Under the pieces are notes generated by a model. It was given only the letters and a program-made list of their open reading frames with translations, searched no databases and was not told the origin of the DNA. Below are positions 33,520 to 42,336 of a DNA stretch of 64,000 nucleotides, one piece after another (position 1 is the stretch's first letter; every line of letters starts with the position of its first letter). The stretch comes from Dyadobacter luticola. Its GTDB lineage: Bacteria; Bacteroidota; Bacteroidia; Cytophagales; Spirosomataceae. The translations under genes and the position numbers were made by a program. The DNA is taken from contig NZ_VCEJ01000005.1 in the NCBI RefSeq assembly GCF_005860805.1, forward strand, positions 1,034,682-1,098,681, in the 5' to 3' direction.

Positions 33520-33609
33520 ATGAATTCACATTCAGAACGGATAACTATTGCGAAGATGTCGGTGGAATTGACTTGCACTTTACCGGCAATGCTTCGCTGC
33601 TGTTGTTGA
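33520..33609 (+). CDS. upstream ORF ending in three cysteine codons (leader peptide candidate)
   Basis: ATG 33520 opens a 29-codon frame beginning MNSHSERITIAKMSVELTCT and ending MLRCCC followed directly by TGA (33607). Cys codons are TGC TGT TGT. It lies between a regulatory palindrome and sulfatase 7, 71 bases before that ATG. Short frames ending in a run of the regulated amino acid are the hallmark of leader peptides in which ribosome stalling senses aminoacyl-tRNA supply; Cys-tailed leaders are known in mycobacterial sulfur operons. I infer a cysteine-responsive leader for sulfatases 7-9. No strong terminator hairpin is obvious downstream, so the mechanism is open. Confidence 0.5.
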   Translation: MNSHSERITIAKMSVELTCTLPAMLRCCC

Positions 33610-33680
33610 TCTCGCGCTGATCCCCAGAGATTGTTTCTCACCATTCTGCTAATACCTTCTTTTATTCTATTTCCCAAAAA

Positions 33681-35339
33681 ATGAGAATTTCTACATTCTT
33701 TACCATTGCTTTTTTAGGCTTGTCTGAGGCATTTGCCCAGAAAAAACCGGCTCCCGAGCAACGTCCGAACATCATCCTCATCATGGTCGACGACCTCGGT
33801 TATTCCGACATCGGTGCATTTGGTTCCGAAATCATAACCCCGAATATTGATCAGCTTGCCAGCGAGGGCATTCGTTTTCGTGAATTCTACAATAATTCCA
33901 TCTGCGCCCCGACCCGGGCGTCGCTCATTACCGGTCAGTATCCGCACAAAGCCGGAGTCGGTTATTTTAATGTAAATCTGGGTTTGCCGGCATATCAGGG
34001 CTATTTGAATAAAGAATCTCTCACATTCGGCGAGGTATTAAAAGGCGCCGGATATACCACATTGCTTAGTGGAAAATGGCATGTTGGGAACGACAGTCTG
34101 GCCTGGCCAAACCAGCGTGGCTTTGATCATTTCTACGGGTTTATCAATGGTGCCAGCAATTATTTTGATCTTGGTAAATATGGGAAAGGCCCTAAGGTTG
34201 AGCTTGTTGAGGACAACAAACGCATTAACCTCCCAGCCGACAAATACCTGACCGACGAAATCACCGACCACGCGATTTCGTTTATCGAAGAACAAAGCAA
34301 AACGCCAAAACCATTCTTCTTATACCTGGCTTTCAACGCACCGCACTGGCCGTTGCAGGCTCACGAGGCCGATATTGCCAAGTACAAAGGCCGGTACAGC
34401 ATTGGCTGGGACTCGCTGAGGCAAGAACGCATTCAGAAACAAAAGGCGATTGGCATTGCGAATCCAAAACAGGCTTTGGCAGAGCGTGATCCCGAAGTAA
34501 CTCCCTGGGATAATGTGCCTTATGACGAAAAATTACTTTGGGAACGTAAAATGGAAATCTACGCGGCGATGGTCGATCGCGTGGATCAGAACATCGGCAA
34601 GCTGCGGGAGAAATTAAAAGCGTTGAAGAAAGACGATAACACTGTAATCGTCTTTCTTTCGGATAATGGCGCACAAGGCGGATACGCCGGAGCATCGCCG
34701 CGCAGGCCGCAACGTAACACCGGACCCGCAGGAACGGCAGGGTCGTATGTATACCAGGATCAGCCCTGGGCCTATGTTTCGAACACGCCGCATTCGAGCT
34801 ACAAAAACAATATGCATGAGGGTGGGATCAGCGCGCCGTTTATCGCCTGGTATCCCAAACAGATCAAAGCCGGAACGATTGTAAAAGGTACCGGCCACCT
34901 CATTGACCTTGCGCCAACTTTCTACGATTTCGCAAAAGCTAATTATCCGGCAACAAGTAATGGTGTCAAAACCAATGCATTACCGGGAAAAAGTCTGGTG
35001 CCGGTGCTAACGGGTAAAGTGGAAGAAGTGGAGCGGGGCGAACCGATTTTCTGGGAACGGGCGGGCAACCGGGCGGTACGGAAAGGGAAATGGAAGATCG
35101 TGTCGACGTATCCGGCTTACAAATGGGAGCTTTATGACCTGGAAACCGATCGGGGGGAAACGACGGACATCGCTGGCAGCAAGACTGACATCGTCAACGA
35201 ACTTTCAGCAGATTATGCCAAATGGGCTGAACGGACTGGCGTGGTGGATTATGACAAAATCAAGCCCACAAATCGGGCCGGCACCTCGGAGATCGGTGCG
35301 CCTGCAGCCAGGCCGAACAGACGTCCGCCTACTTTTTAA
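33681..35339 (+). CDS. S1-family sulfatase (7)
   Basis: A 552-residue secreted sulfatase with signal peptide ISTFFTIAFLGLSEAFAQ, metal Asp37-Asp38 (IMVDDLGYSD), motif C-A-P-T-R at Cys75 (NNSICAPTRASLITGQY), SGKWHVGN and SDNGAQ. It resembles sulfatase 1 along its length (LAFNAPHWPLQ, KERxxRQKxxGI, VVDYDKIK end), so the two are probably paralogues. The C-terminus has a Pro/Arg-rich tail (ARPNRRPPTF). It heads a three-sulfatase operon whose leader carries a palindromic site and a Cys-tailed ORF. Confidence 0.93.
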   Translation: MRISTFFTIAFLGLSEAFAQKKPAPEQRPNIILIMVDDLGYSDIGAFGSEIITPNIDQLASEGIRFREFYNNSICAPTRASLITGQYPHKAGVGYFNVNLGLPAYQGYLNKESLTFGEVLKGAGYTTLLSGKWHVGNDSLAWPNQRGFDHFYGFINGASNYFDLGKYGKGPKVELVEDNKRINLPADKYLTDEITDHAISFIEEQSKTPKPFFLYLAFNAPHWPLQAHEADIAKYKGRYSIGWDSLRQERIQKQKAIGIANPKQALAERDPEVTPWDNVPYDEKLLWERKMEIYAAMVDRVDQNIGKLREKLKALKKDDNTVIVFLSDNGAQGGYAGASPRRPQRNTGPAGTAGSYVYQDQPWAYVSNTPHSSYKNNMHEGGISAPFIAWYPKQIKAGTIVKGTGHLIDLAPTFYDFAKANYPATSNGVKTNALPGKSLVPVLTGKVEEVERGEPIFWERAGNRAVRKGKWKIVSTYPAYKWELYDLETDRGETTDIAGSKTDIVNELSADYAKWAERTGVVDYDKIKPTNRAGTSEIGAPAARPNRRPPTF

Positions 35340-35464
35340 GATTCGGCGTATAAGGTGCCACGTTACAAATTTACTACTCACTTAAAGAATTTTTTAATGA
35401 AAAAAAATCCGGGCTGGTGAGTAACGCCATTATCATTTTGCATCCAATCCAAATTCCTAAGAAA

Positions 35465-36877
35465 ATGATACGAGTAATTTTAATCCTTGCTTTTCTATTG
35501 GCTTCCCTGCCCGAAATGCAGGCGCAAAAGAAAAAACCGCAGCAGCCAAACATCGTCCTGATCGTCTCCGATGATCATAGTGCGCCGTTTCTGGGCAGCT
35601 ATGGGTATCCCGAAATCAAAACGCCGAACATCGACAAGCTTGCGGCCGAAGGCATTCGTTTCAAACGGGCGTATACCACTGCGCCGCAATGCGTTTTGTC
35701 GCGGGCGGCGATCATGACGGGCAGAAATACGCTGGACATTCAGATGACGCGCTTTTCTGCGCCCCTCGACGCGTCAGTAACTTCCTATCCCGAGTTGCTA
35801 CGGAAAGGTGGCTATCACACCGGGATTTTAGGACGCAATTTCCATCTTGATGGAAACCGACGTGTGCCTGAAACGGTAACGGTTTTGGAAAAATATGCGC
35901 TCGAAACTTTTAAAAACAGGGTTGATTATCTGAAAGTGTCGGGGAACCGGGATACGATTTTTCAGCAATACACCGAGTTTTTAGACCAGGCACCAAAAGG
36001 CAAGCCATTCTTTGTACAGGTAGGTTATAGCGATCCGCACCGGGTTTTTAATGCAAAAAACTTTGAACCTGATCCGCAGAAGATTTCGGTTCCTACTGAA
36101 CATTGGCCAGATACCAAATTGATGCGCGAAGATTTTGCAGCCTATCTCGGTGAAATCCAGCGGCTGGACAGCGATGTAGGAAAAGTTTTGGAAGACCTCA
36201 AAAAACGCGGACTTGACCAGAATACACTGGTCGTATTTATCGGTGACAATGGCGGCGCATTGTTACGTGGTAAAGGTACACTCTACGATCTGGGCATCCA
36301 CGTGCCGCTGATCATCCGCCATCCGGGACTCATTAAAGCCGGACAAACCAGCGATGCATTGGTGTCGGGGATTGACATTGCGCCGACTTTTCTTTCCGTT
36401 GCAGGCCTGACGGTTCCAGAAGAAATCACAGGCATAAGTCTCGCTCCGGCTTTCACCGATCCACAATTTGCAGGGCACGACCACATCTTCGCAGTCCGTG
36501 GGGCTCATGGTCAGGGATTGCCAAACAATAGTGCCGACTTCGATCTCGGGCGGACGATTTTTAACAAAAAATACAAGCTGATCTACAATGCGATCTGGCA
36601 GATACCGTACCATCCCGTCGATTTCGCAGCGCAGCCTTTTTGGCTGGAATTGAAACAAAAACACGCGGAAGGCGCATTGGCTGAGCCATACGAAAAACTG
36701 CTTTTTGCCGACCGTCGCAAAATGTTCGAGATCTACGATGAAGAAAAAGATCCGTTCGAAACCAATAACCTCACCGGGAAGCCGGAAGTGAAGGAAATCG
36801 AACACGAATTGAAAAGCCGGTTGCAGGAATGGATGATCCTCAACCGCGATTATTTGCCATTGCCCATCGCACCATAA
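35465..36877 (+). CDS. S1-family sulfatase (8) with atypical C-V-L-S-R motif
   Basis: A 470-residue secreted sulfatase from ATG 35465 (signal IRVILILAFLLASLPEMQA). Metal Asp36-Asp37 (IVSDDHSAPFLGSYGYP) fits the sulfamidase-like/heparan-type S1 branch. The maturation motif reads C76-V-L-S-R in APQCVLSRAAIMTGRN: the Pro of C-x-P-x-R, recognised by formylglycine-generating enzyme, is Leu. All other landmarks are kept (ILGRNFHLDG, GDNGGALLRGKGTLYD), so selection seems to act on the gene. The next gene starts 12 bases after its stop. Either its maturation is altered, or this subgroup tolerates Leu. Confidence 0.9.
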   Translation: MIRVILILAFLLASLPEMQAQKKKPQQPNIVLIVSDDHSAPFLGSYGYPEIKTPNIDKLAAEGIRFKRAYTTAPQCVLSRAAIMTGRNTLDIQMTRFSAPLDASVTSYPELLRKGGYHTGILGRNFHLDGNRRVPETVTVLEKYALETFKNRVDYLKVSGNRDTIFQQYTEFLDQAPKGKPFFVQVGYSDPHRVFNAKNFEPDPQKISVPTEHWPDTKLMREDFAAYLGEIQRLDSDVGKVLEDLKKRGLDQNTLVVFIGDNGGALLRGKGTLYDLGIHVPLIIRHPGLIKAGQTSDALVSGIDIAPTFLSVAGLTVPEEITGISLAPAFTDPQFAGHDHIFAVRGAHGQGLPNNSADFDLGRTIFNKKYKLIYNAIWQIPYHPVDFAAQPFWLELKQKHAEGALAEPYEKLLFADRRKMFEIYDEEKDPFETNNLTGKPEVKEIEHELKSRLQEWMILNRDYLPLPIAP

Positions 36878-36889
36878 ATACAAAATATT

Positions 36890-38356
36890 ATGCTGAAACC
36901 CATTCTTTCCATCGCGCTCTTTGGCCTCACATTGCCCGCCCGCGCACAAGCTCCGGCGAAGCCCAACATCATCTTCATTTACACCGACGACCAGCGTTTC
37001 GACGCATTGAGCGTGGTACAGAAAGAGCAGGGCGAGCGGGCCCGTTTTCCGTGGTTTTCGACTCCGAATCTGGATCGGTTGGCCGACGAAGGCGTTCGGT
37101 TTCGCAATGCATTTGTGATTAATTCACTGTGCTCGCCGAGCCGCTCCACGCTTTTGAATAGCCGGTACAATCACCTGAATGGTATTTCCAATAATCATAC
37201 GGGCTTGTCGGATACGACAGTTACCTACGCGACTGAATTGAAAAAAGCAGGATATAAAACCGCATTTTTCGGTAAATGGCACATGGGCAATGAAACGGGT
37301 AAACGGCCCGGCTTTGATTATTCCGCAAGCTTCGTCGGCCAGGGTAAATATTTTGACTGCCCGATTGAAATCAATGGAAAAGCGGAGTCAAGCCAGGGAT
37401 GGGTGGATGATGTTTCCACGACGAATGCAATCAATTATATCCGGGAAAATAAAGACAAGACATTTTTGGTAACCCTCGCATTTAAGTCGGGGCACGGACC
37501 TTTCCAGCCGCCGGTGCGCCACCAGGACACGTATGCGACAGTGAAGCTTACCGAGCCGGTGAATGAGAGCGCAACCTTTCCATACAAAGGTCAGATTGAC
37601 GTAGCCCGGCCAAATAACAACAACAATGCAAATGCAGTTCCGGTAACCGGAAATACGTGGACAGAGAAAAATGACCAGAAAATTAGAAACTATTTTGGCG
37701 CATTAAAAGGTGTCGACGAGAATGTCGGCCGGGTTTTAAAAACACTCGATTCGTTGAAACTGGACAAGAATACGGTAATCATTTTTTCCAGTGACAACGG
37801 CTTTTTCTTCGGCGAACATGGGCTGGGCGACAAACGTGCAGCCTATGAAGAATCGATCCGCATTCCGCTTCTGGTACGGTATCCTGCGCGTTTTCCAAAA
37901 GGGAAAAAAATCGACAAGCTCGTGCTGAACCTGGATGCGGCGCCGTCATTATTGGACCTTGCCGGTGTAGCTGCCCCGAAATCGTTCCAGGGCAAAAGCT
38001 GGGTGCCGCTGGTGGAGGATAAAGCCAAAGATTGGCGGACTTCGTTTCTCTATGAATATTTCTACGAACGCAATTTTGCTACTCCGACCATCAAAGCGAT
38101 CCGCACCGAAAAAAGCAAGCTGATCCTGTATCCGGGCGAAGAAGGCTGGTCGGAATTGTATGATCTGAGCAGCGACCCCAGCGAATCCAAAAATCTATAC
38201 AGTACCAAAGAAGGCGAGAAGCTAAAAACGCAATTGCAGCACGAGCTGGCAAAACAGGAGCAGGCAGTAGGGTACACCAACCCGGAATTCGCCGATCCTC
38301 GCCCGCTGGATGAGAATGGCAAATATGTAAGGCCAAAAAAAGAAATAGTCCCCTAA
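36890..38356 (+). CDS. S1-family sulfatase (9)
   Basis: A 488-residue secreted sulfatase: signal LSIALFGLTLPARAQ, metal Asp33-Asp34 (IYTDDQRFDAL), motif C-S-P-S-R at Cys81 (NSLCSPSRSTLLNSRY), FFGKWHMGN and SSDNGFFFGEHGLGDKRAAYEES. The last blocks are typical of the N-acetylglucosamine-6-sulfatase/choline sulfatase-like S1_11-type group. It is the third gene of its operon; the rhodanese-thioredoxin gene follows after 62 bases that include a short direct repeat. Confidence 0.93.
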   Translation: MLKPILSIALFGLTLPARAQAPAKPNIIFIYTDDQRFDALSVVQKEQGERARFPWFSTPNLDRLADEGVRFRNAFVINSLCSPSRSTLLNSRYNHLNGISNNHTGLSDTTVTYATELKKAGYKTAFFGKWHMGNETGKRPGFDYSASFVGQGKYFDCPIEINGKAESSQGWVDDVSTTNAINYIRENKDKTFLVTLAFKSGHGPFQPPVRHQDTYATVKLTEPVNESATFPYKGQIDVARPNNNNNANAVPVTGNTWTEKNDQKIRNYFGALKGVDENVGRVLKTLDSLKLDKNTVIIFSSDNGFFFGEHGLGDKRAAYEESIRIPLLVRYPARFPKGKKIDKLVLNLDAAPSLLDLAGVAAPKSFQGKSWVPLVEDKAKDWRTSFLYEYFYERNFATPTIKAIRTEKSKLILYPGEEGWSELYDLSSDPSESKNLYSTKEGEKLKTQLQHELAKQEQAVGYTNPEFADPRPLDENGKYVRPKKEIVP

Positions 38357-38384
38357 TGACCCAATGACCTATTGACCCAATGAC
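38357..38384. repeat. 12-bp direct repeat
   Basis: TGACCCAATGAC occurs at 38357-38368 and again at 38373-38384, in the gap between sulfatase 9 and the rhodanese-thioredoxin gene. It looks like a short slippage or insertion scar; no function is evident. Confidence 0.6.
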
Positions 38385-38418
38385 TAAACATAAATAACTA
38401 ACATAGCCGTACCGTACT

Positions 38419-39141
38419 ATGAAAAATCTGAAACCATTAATCGTGTTATTGCTTTTGGTGTTTGTCGCAAATGGCGTTTTTGCTCAACAGGCTAAAAAAC
38501 GGGATTTGCTGACATTTGAAGCGTTTGAAGCGAAGTTGAAAGAGGCGGGGAAGAATGCCCAAATATTGGATGCGCGGTTGCCCGAAGAGTATGCGCAGAA
38601 TCATTTGGAAGGTGCGGTGAGTTTTAGTATTGCCAATCAGAATGATTTTGTAAAACACAGCGCAAAGCTGAGTAAGGACAAACCAACCTTCATTTATTCG
38701 ATCGGAAATGGACGCAGCGGTGTGCTGGCGCAGCAGCTTCGGGAGTCAGGATTTAAAGATGTGACGGAGATTCCGGGCGGATTAAGCAAGTGGATCGGGC
38801 TGGGCAGACCTGTGATTTCCACAACCGGAAAAGGACTTTCACTGGATGAATACACGGCTTCGCTGAAAAGTGACAAGCTGGTACTGGTCGATTTTGGATC
38901 GCGTTATTGCCCGGGCTGCAAAAAGCTGGACCCGACGATCGATTCCATTAAAACGGAGCAGGCTTCAAATGTGAAAGTGATTAAAATTGAGGCATATGAA
39001 AATAAAAGTCTGGTAAAAGAATTAGGTGTGATCGGTCTTCCTACTTTAAAGTTATACCGGAATAATCAGGTGGTTTGGGAGAAAAAAGGTGGTGCTTCCA
39101 AAGCTGAAATTGAGAAGGTACTTAAAAGTCAAACCCTCTGA
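38419..39141 (+). CDS. secreted rhodanese-thioredoxin fusion, rhodanese Cys replaced by Ser
   Basis: A 240-residue protein with a signal peptide (LIVLLLLVFVANGVFAQ), a rhodanese domain (about 32-132) and a thioredoxin domain (about 140-240). The rhodanese loop reads FIYSIGNGRSG: Ser94 stands where the catalytic Cys should be, so it cannot form a persulfide there. The thioredoxin site CPGC (164-167) is intact, with the cis-Pro in IGLPTLKLY. The rhodanese part may bind rather than transfer sulfur, while the thioredoxin part does disulfide or persulfide exchange in the periplasm. It closes the sulfatase region opened by the active rhodanese at 17494. Confidence 0.9.
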   Translation: MKNLKPLIVLLLLVFVANGVFAQQAKKRDLLTFEAFEAKLKEAGKNAQILDARLPEEYAQNHLEGAVSFSIANQNDFVKHSAKLSKDKPTFIYSIGNGRSGVLAQQLRESGFKDVTEIPGGLSKWIGLGRPVISTTGKGLSLDEYTASLKSDKLVLVDFGSRYCPGCKKLDPTIDSIKTEQASNVKVIKIEAYENKSLVKELGVIGLPTLKLYRNNQVVWEKKGGASKAEIEKVLKSQTL

Positions 39142-39176
39142 TGGGTTATTGAATGAGACAATGTGCATTTAAGAAA

Positions 39177-39206
39177 AGCGCCGATTTATCGCCGGTCGCT
39201 TTTTTG
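39177..39206 (+). terminator. rho-independent terminator after the rhodanese-thioredoxin gene
   Basis: AGCGCCG and CGGTCGCT pair with a small internal mismatch around ATTTATCGC, followed by a run of T (39201-39205). It lies 36 bases after the stop codon and would end the sulfatase transcript. Confidence 0.65.
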
Positions 39207-39745
39207 CTTCCTGGAAGTTTACTTTATCTTAAAGGCCAGAGGCAGGGGGCTGCCTTTTGTATGTGGTCAAACCACTGAAAGACTGTTTTATTGACACTGG
39301 TGGTAGCTACCGAATCCAGTTTTTAGCGCCCGATGGTGGGCCGCAAAAACCTGACCGCCGCCATGGTCCTAAGGGCCAATTACCATTAGTGTTTTGCTTT
39401 CTAATTCCACTTAAGATGTTACTGTAGATAATAAAAAGCGCCCCGCTGGTCGTCATGCAAATAGCCCGTGTTAGTACGGCTATATTAATAGCTGCAAACT
39501 CTTTTACATCGGCACCATGTCCTGCCAAAATTGTCGAAGGTGGGATGGTCGGCCCAGCGTTAAAACAGAGCATTCGAAGTTCCATCTGTTAAAACGACAG
39601 GATTTTGCCTCGATTATTGGCAACGTAGTAATGCTTATGAGCAATCAACGTTCTATCGACTCAAACTGTCGCCTTTCACTGGCAGGATATTTGAGAGATT
39701 GTCCAACGGCACCCAAGTTTCATGTGGGACTATTAACAGCGAGAA
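39207..39745. other. intergenic, decayed sequence
   Basis: About 540 bases with no supported gene. A minus-strand frame of 92 codons (39307-39585) and a plus-strand frame of 85 codons lack family features. A hairpin AGGCAG...CTGCCT near 39239-39257 is present. The promoter of the DUF421 gene should lie at the right end. Confidence 0.4.
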
Positions 39746-40423
39746 ATGGATATCAAAGAGATTTTTATCAGTGACCTGGACTGGCCAGGGGCATTTACCA
39801 TAGCAATCAAGACAGCCATCATGTTCCTGATGGTTTTGCTGTTTTTGAGACTTTCTGGAAAAAAGGGCGTCCGAGAGCTTACATTTTTCGAGGTTGCGAT
39901 TATCATCTCGTTGGGGACAGCTGCTGGGGACCCCATGTTGATGAAAGAGTCGGCCATTTTGCCTTCGATTATAGTTTTTGCGGTCATTATACTCATTTAC
40001 AGATTATTGACTTCATTTGCGGCGAGAAGTGAAAAGTTTGAAATGATATTGGAAGGTGACCCATTTTATATTATCGAGGATGGAATGTTCACCCTTGAAG
40101 AAGAACGGGACAACAACTTTGCAAAAGACGAATTTTTCTCTGAGCTAAGGAGCCAAGGCGTGGAGCATATCGGACAGGTAAAAACAGGTATTCTAGAAAC
40201 TAGCGGAATGCTTAGTATCTATTTTTATCCGGATGACCAGGTAAGGAAGGGACTTCCAATCCTGCCAAAACCTTACCATAGCAAATCAAAAAATATTTTA
40301 GCGTCAGGGTATTACGCATGCACAACCTGCGCAAACGTTCAAGAACTTTCCCATAGGCAAAAATGTGAGCGCTGCGGAGAGAGTGAATGGGTACAAGCGG
40401 TTGATAATCTTCGAATAAGCTAG
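39746..40423 (+). CDS. DUF421 membrane protein with C-terminal zinc ribbon
   Basis: A 225-residue protein with three N-terminal membrane helices (AIKTAIMFLMVLLFLRLSG, FEVAIIISLGTAAGDPML, SIIVFAVIILIYRLL) followed by the DUF421 cytosolic domain, as in YetF/YcaP. The C-terminus holds two Cys pairs, CTTC and CERC, that probably bind zinc; this ribbon is an addition seen in some Bacteroidota members. The function of the family is unknown. It stands alone. Confidence 0.85.
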   Translation: MDIKEIFISDLDWPGAFTIAIKTAIMFLMVLLFLRLSGKKGVRELTFFEVAIIISLGTAAGDPMLMKESAILPSIIVFAVIILIYRLLTSFAARSEKFEMILEGDPFYIIEDGMFTLEEERDNNFAKDEFFSELRSQGVEHIGQVKTGILETSGMLSIYFYPDDQVRKGLPILPKPYHSKSKNILASGYYACTTCANVQELSHRQKCERCGESEWVQAVDNLRIS

Positions 40424-40616
40424 ATTCATACAGGTGAGGTAAAAAATCGACGTTCACAGGAGCGGGCGATTCAGCTGGGTAATGGTGAATATCTCACAGA
40501 GCCTGAATAACCTAGCCGCCTTTTAAACAAAGTGCATTGCACCTCTTGAACAAAACACCATGACGAATTAAAGCTGAAATTTGCATCATCAAATTTGGAT
40601 GAGCCGGGAAAGCTTG

Positions 40617-41538
40617 CTATCTCAATTTATCAAGCATATCATCAAAGACCGTGCACTGGTTATCGCGGTCTTTTTGCGTAACATTTTCCCGAAGATCAAG
40701 CCTGGTGAACACATGCAGCTCCGAATCAACCATTTCTACATCAACCACGTTTCCATCGGCCGTTTTCAGGCCCTTGTAAATGACCACTGCACTGACCGGA
40801 TCTGCTGTGGTGTCTTTTTTAGATTGATACACTTTCAACTGGGTTCCAGCCGGCAGCTGAAAACCTTTTTGAAGATCGTGTTTGACAAGACTGGTTAGTT
40901 CACGAAGTTCTTTTAGCGTTTCGTATGGCCGGTAGTGATACCAGTGCTTGTCTTCTTCGGCTGTATTGTCGACTTCGGTATACCCGATAATTGGTCCAGC
41001 AATGCCCACGAGGCTCAGAGACTTATCAGCAGGAACGACGATGGTATCGATCAGAAAAGACGTTTCTGAGTTTGATGTGTTCGTCGAAAAAACCGCTAGC
41101 CAGCATATTGAGGATGATGGCTGATCCTGCCGAAGACCCTGCCAGAATGATATTTTTATAGCCCGCTTCTTCCAGTCGTTCGTACTCATCAAGCACCGGC
41201 TGCTTCCAATCCTGCCATGTGGATTTTTTGAAATCTTGGTAGCCAATACCATGACCACCCATTAAGACTTGTGAAATGTACAGCTGACCTGACGCGTCAT
41301 TCCGAAATTCATCCCATTCGAATGTCGATGCGCTGTAACCATGCACGGCGATGACAACCGGAGCCGTTGCCTCCAAAGGTGTGGGATTTGGCTTGGCAAA
41401 GGAAACAAGGTATTTGGCTGGATCGTAAACCGGCGGATCAAAGATCGTCTCCCCGCCCAGCATACCATCCGTAAATTCGGGGTCTTTTTTGCAACCTGCT
41501 AAAACCAGGAAACAAAATAGAAGTATTGATATCTTCAT
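40617..41538 (-). pseudogene. lipoprotein alpha/beta hydrolase, frameshifted
   Basis: The N-terminal frame (from 41538) has a lipoprotein signal with lipobox LVLAGCKK, an oxyanion-type HGYSASTFEWD and the nucleophile elbow GSSAGSA. The C-terminal frame supplies the rest (SFLIDTIVVPADKSLSLVGI ... MLDKLR). They join in phase if one A is removed from the plus-strand AAAA at 41055-41058, giving VFLIDTIV. The intact product would be about 305 residues, a periplasmic or outer-membrane esterase/lipase. Its ATG overlaps the stop of the broken beta-barrel gene upstream, so the two formed an operon. The lesion removes the C-terminal catalytic His region. Confidence 0.75.
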
Positions 41539-41539
41539 T

Positions 41540-42102
41540 TTACACGGTTTTTTAAAATGTTGCAGGTAATGCTGATCTGCCCGTAAGCCGGGTACAATGT
41601 GCCTGATCCGTTGCCACTATCGCCGGTAATAATGTTGTATCCCAAAGCTGCGCCTAACTTGATAGGAGAATTCGTTTTTACAGAAATTCCTACCTATAGG
41701 GCAACGGTCGAAGAAGATTGAGGAAGATCATCAAAAATCGCCGATTCATAATTTGCCCGGAACCACCCAGCATTCACCGTCACCGTGGGTCTGACAATTT
41801 TTTTTGGACGAAAAACATAGGTCCCATTCAGAAAAATATGGTCTTGTTTGATCGCATTTCCCCAAATAGCTGAACCAAGCCGTGTACTCGGGTAATTGGC
41901 ACCTACCTGCAGGTGATTTTTTAAAAGTCCCGGACTTGCAAACTGCACCGTAACCCCATTTTCCATTATAAAAATCGAGGTTTTTTTGAAAGCGAAGACC
42001 TGCATCCAAAGTAGTATTTTCCGCATAAGTGTATTCACCGTAAAGTGACATGCAGACAATAAGAAATCTTAGTAAGTGGTTAATAATTAAGATGCGTGCC
42101 AT
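41540..42102 (-). pseudogene. outer-membrane beta-barrel protein remnant
   Basis: Read on the minus strand, barrel-like strands occur in two frames: MSLYGEYTYAENTTLDAGLR in one, then VTVQFASPGLLKNHLQVGAN and TVTVNAGWFRANYES in the other, with the shift near 41955. An in-frame TAG (41694-41696) follows, after which the frame continues (VGISVKTNSPIKLGAALGYN) to a TAA at 41540 that overlaps the hydrolase ATG. The N-terminal signal and first strands are missing. It is a multiply broken barrel gene of unknown specificity. Confidence 0.6.
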
Positions 42103-42336
42103 TATTTGGCTTTTTAGTTTGGTTGAACAAATCAAGCAGCGAACAACGATCTTTCTCCCATATATTTATCTGATATTACTATTTTCCTTGAATCTATTTT
42201 TGTTGCATCAGGGAAATGTTCGTTCTGTTTATTTACCGGGGAAAATGAAGGTCAAGGATTCCATACAGTTCCTTGAATGATCGCCTGGCAACATTACAAA
42301 CCGGAATTGGCACTTGATTAGATAATCTTGAAATTA

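Noticed and set aside
39307..39585. 92-codon minus-strand frame in the gap after the rhodanese-thioredoxin gene
   Set aside because: No family features, no plausible start region, and low-complexity Gly/Trp/Pro ending.
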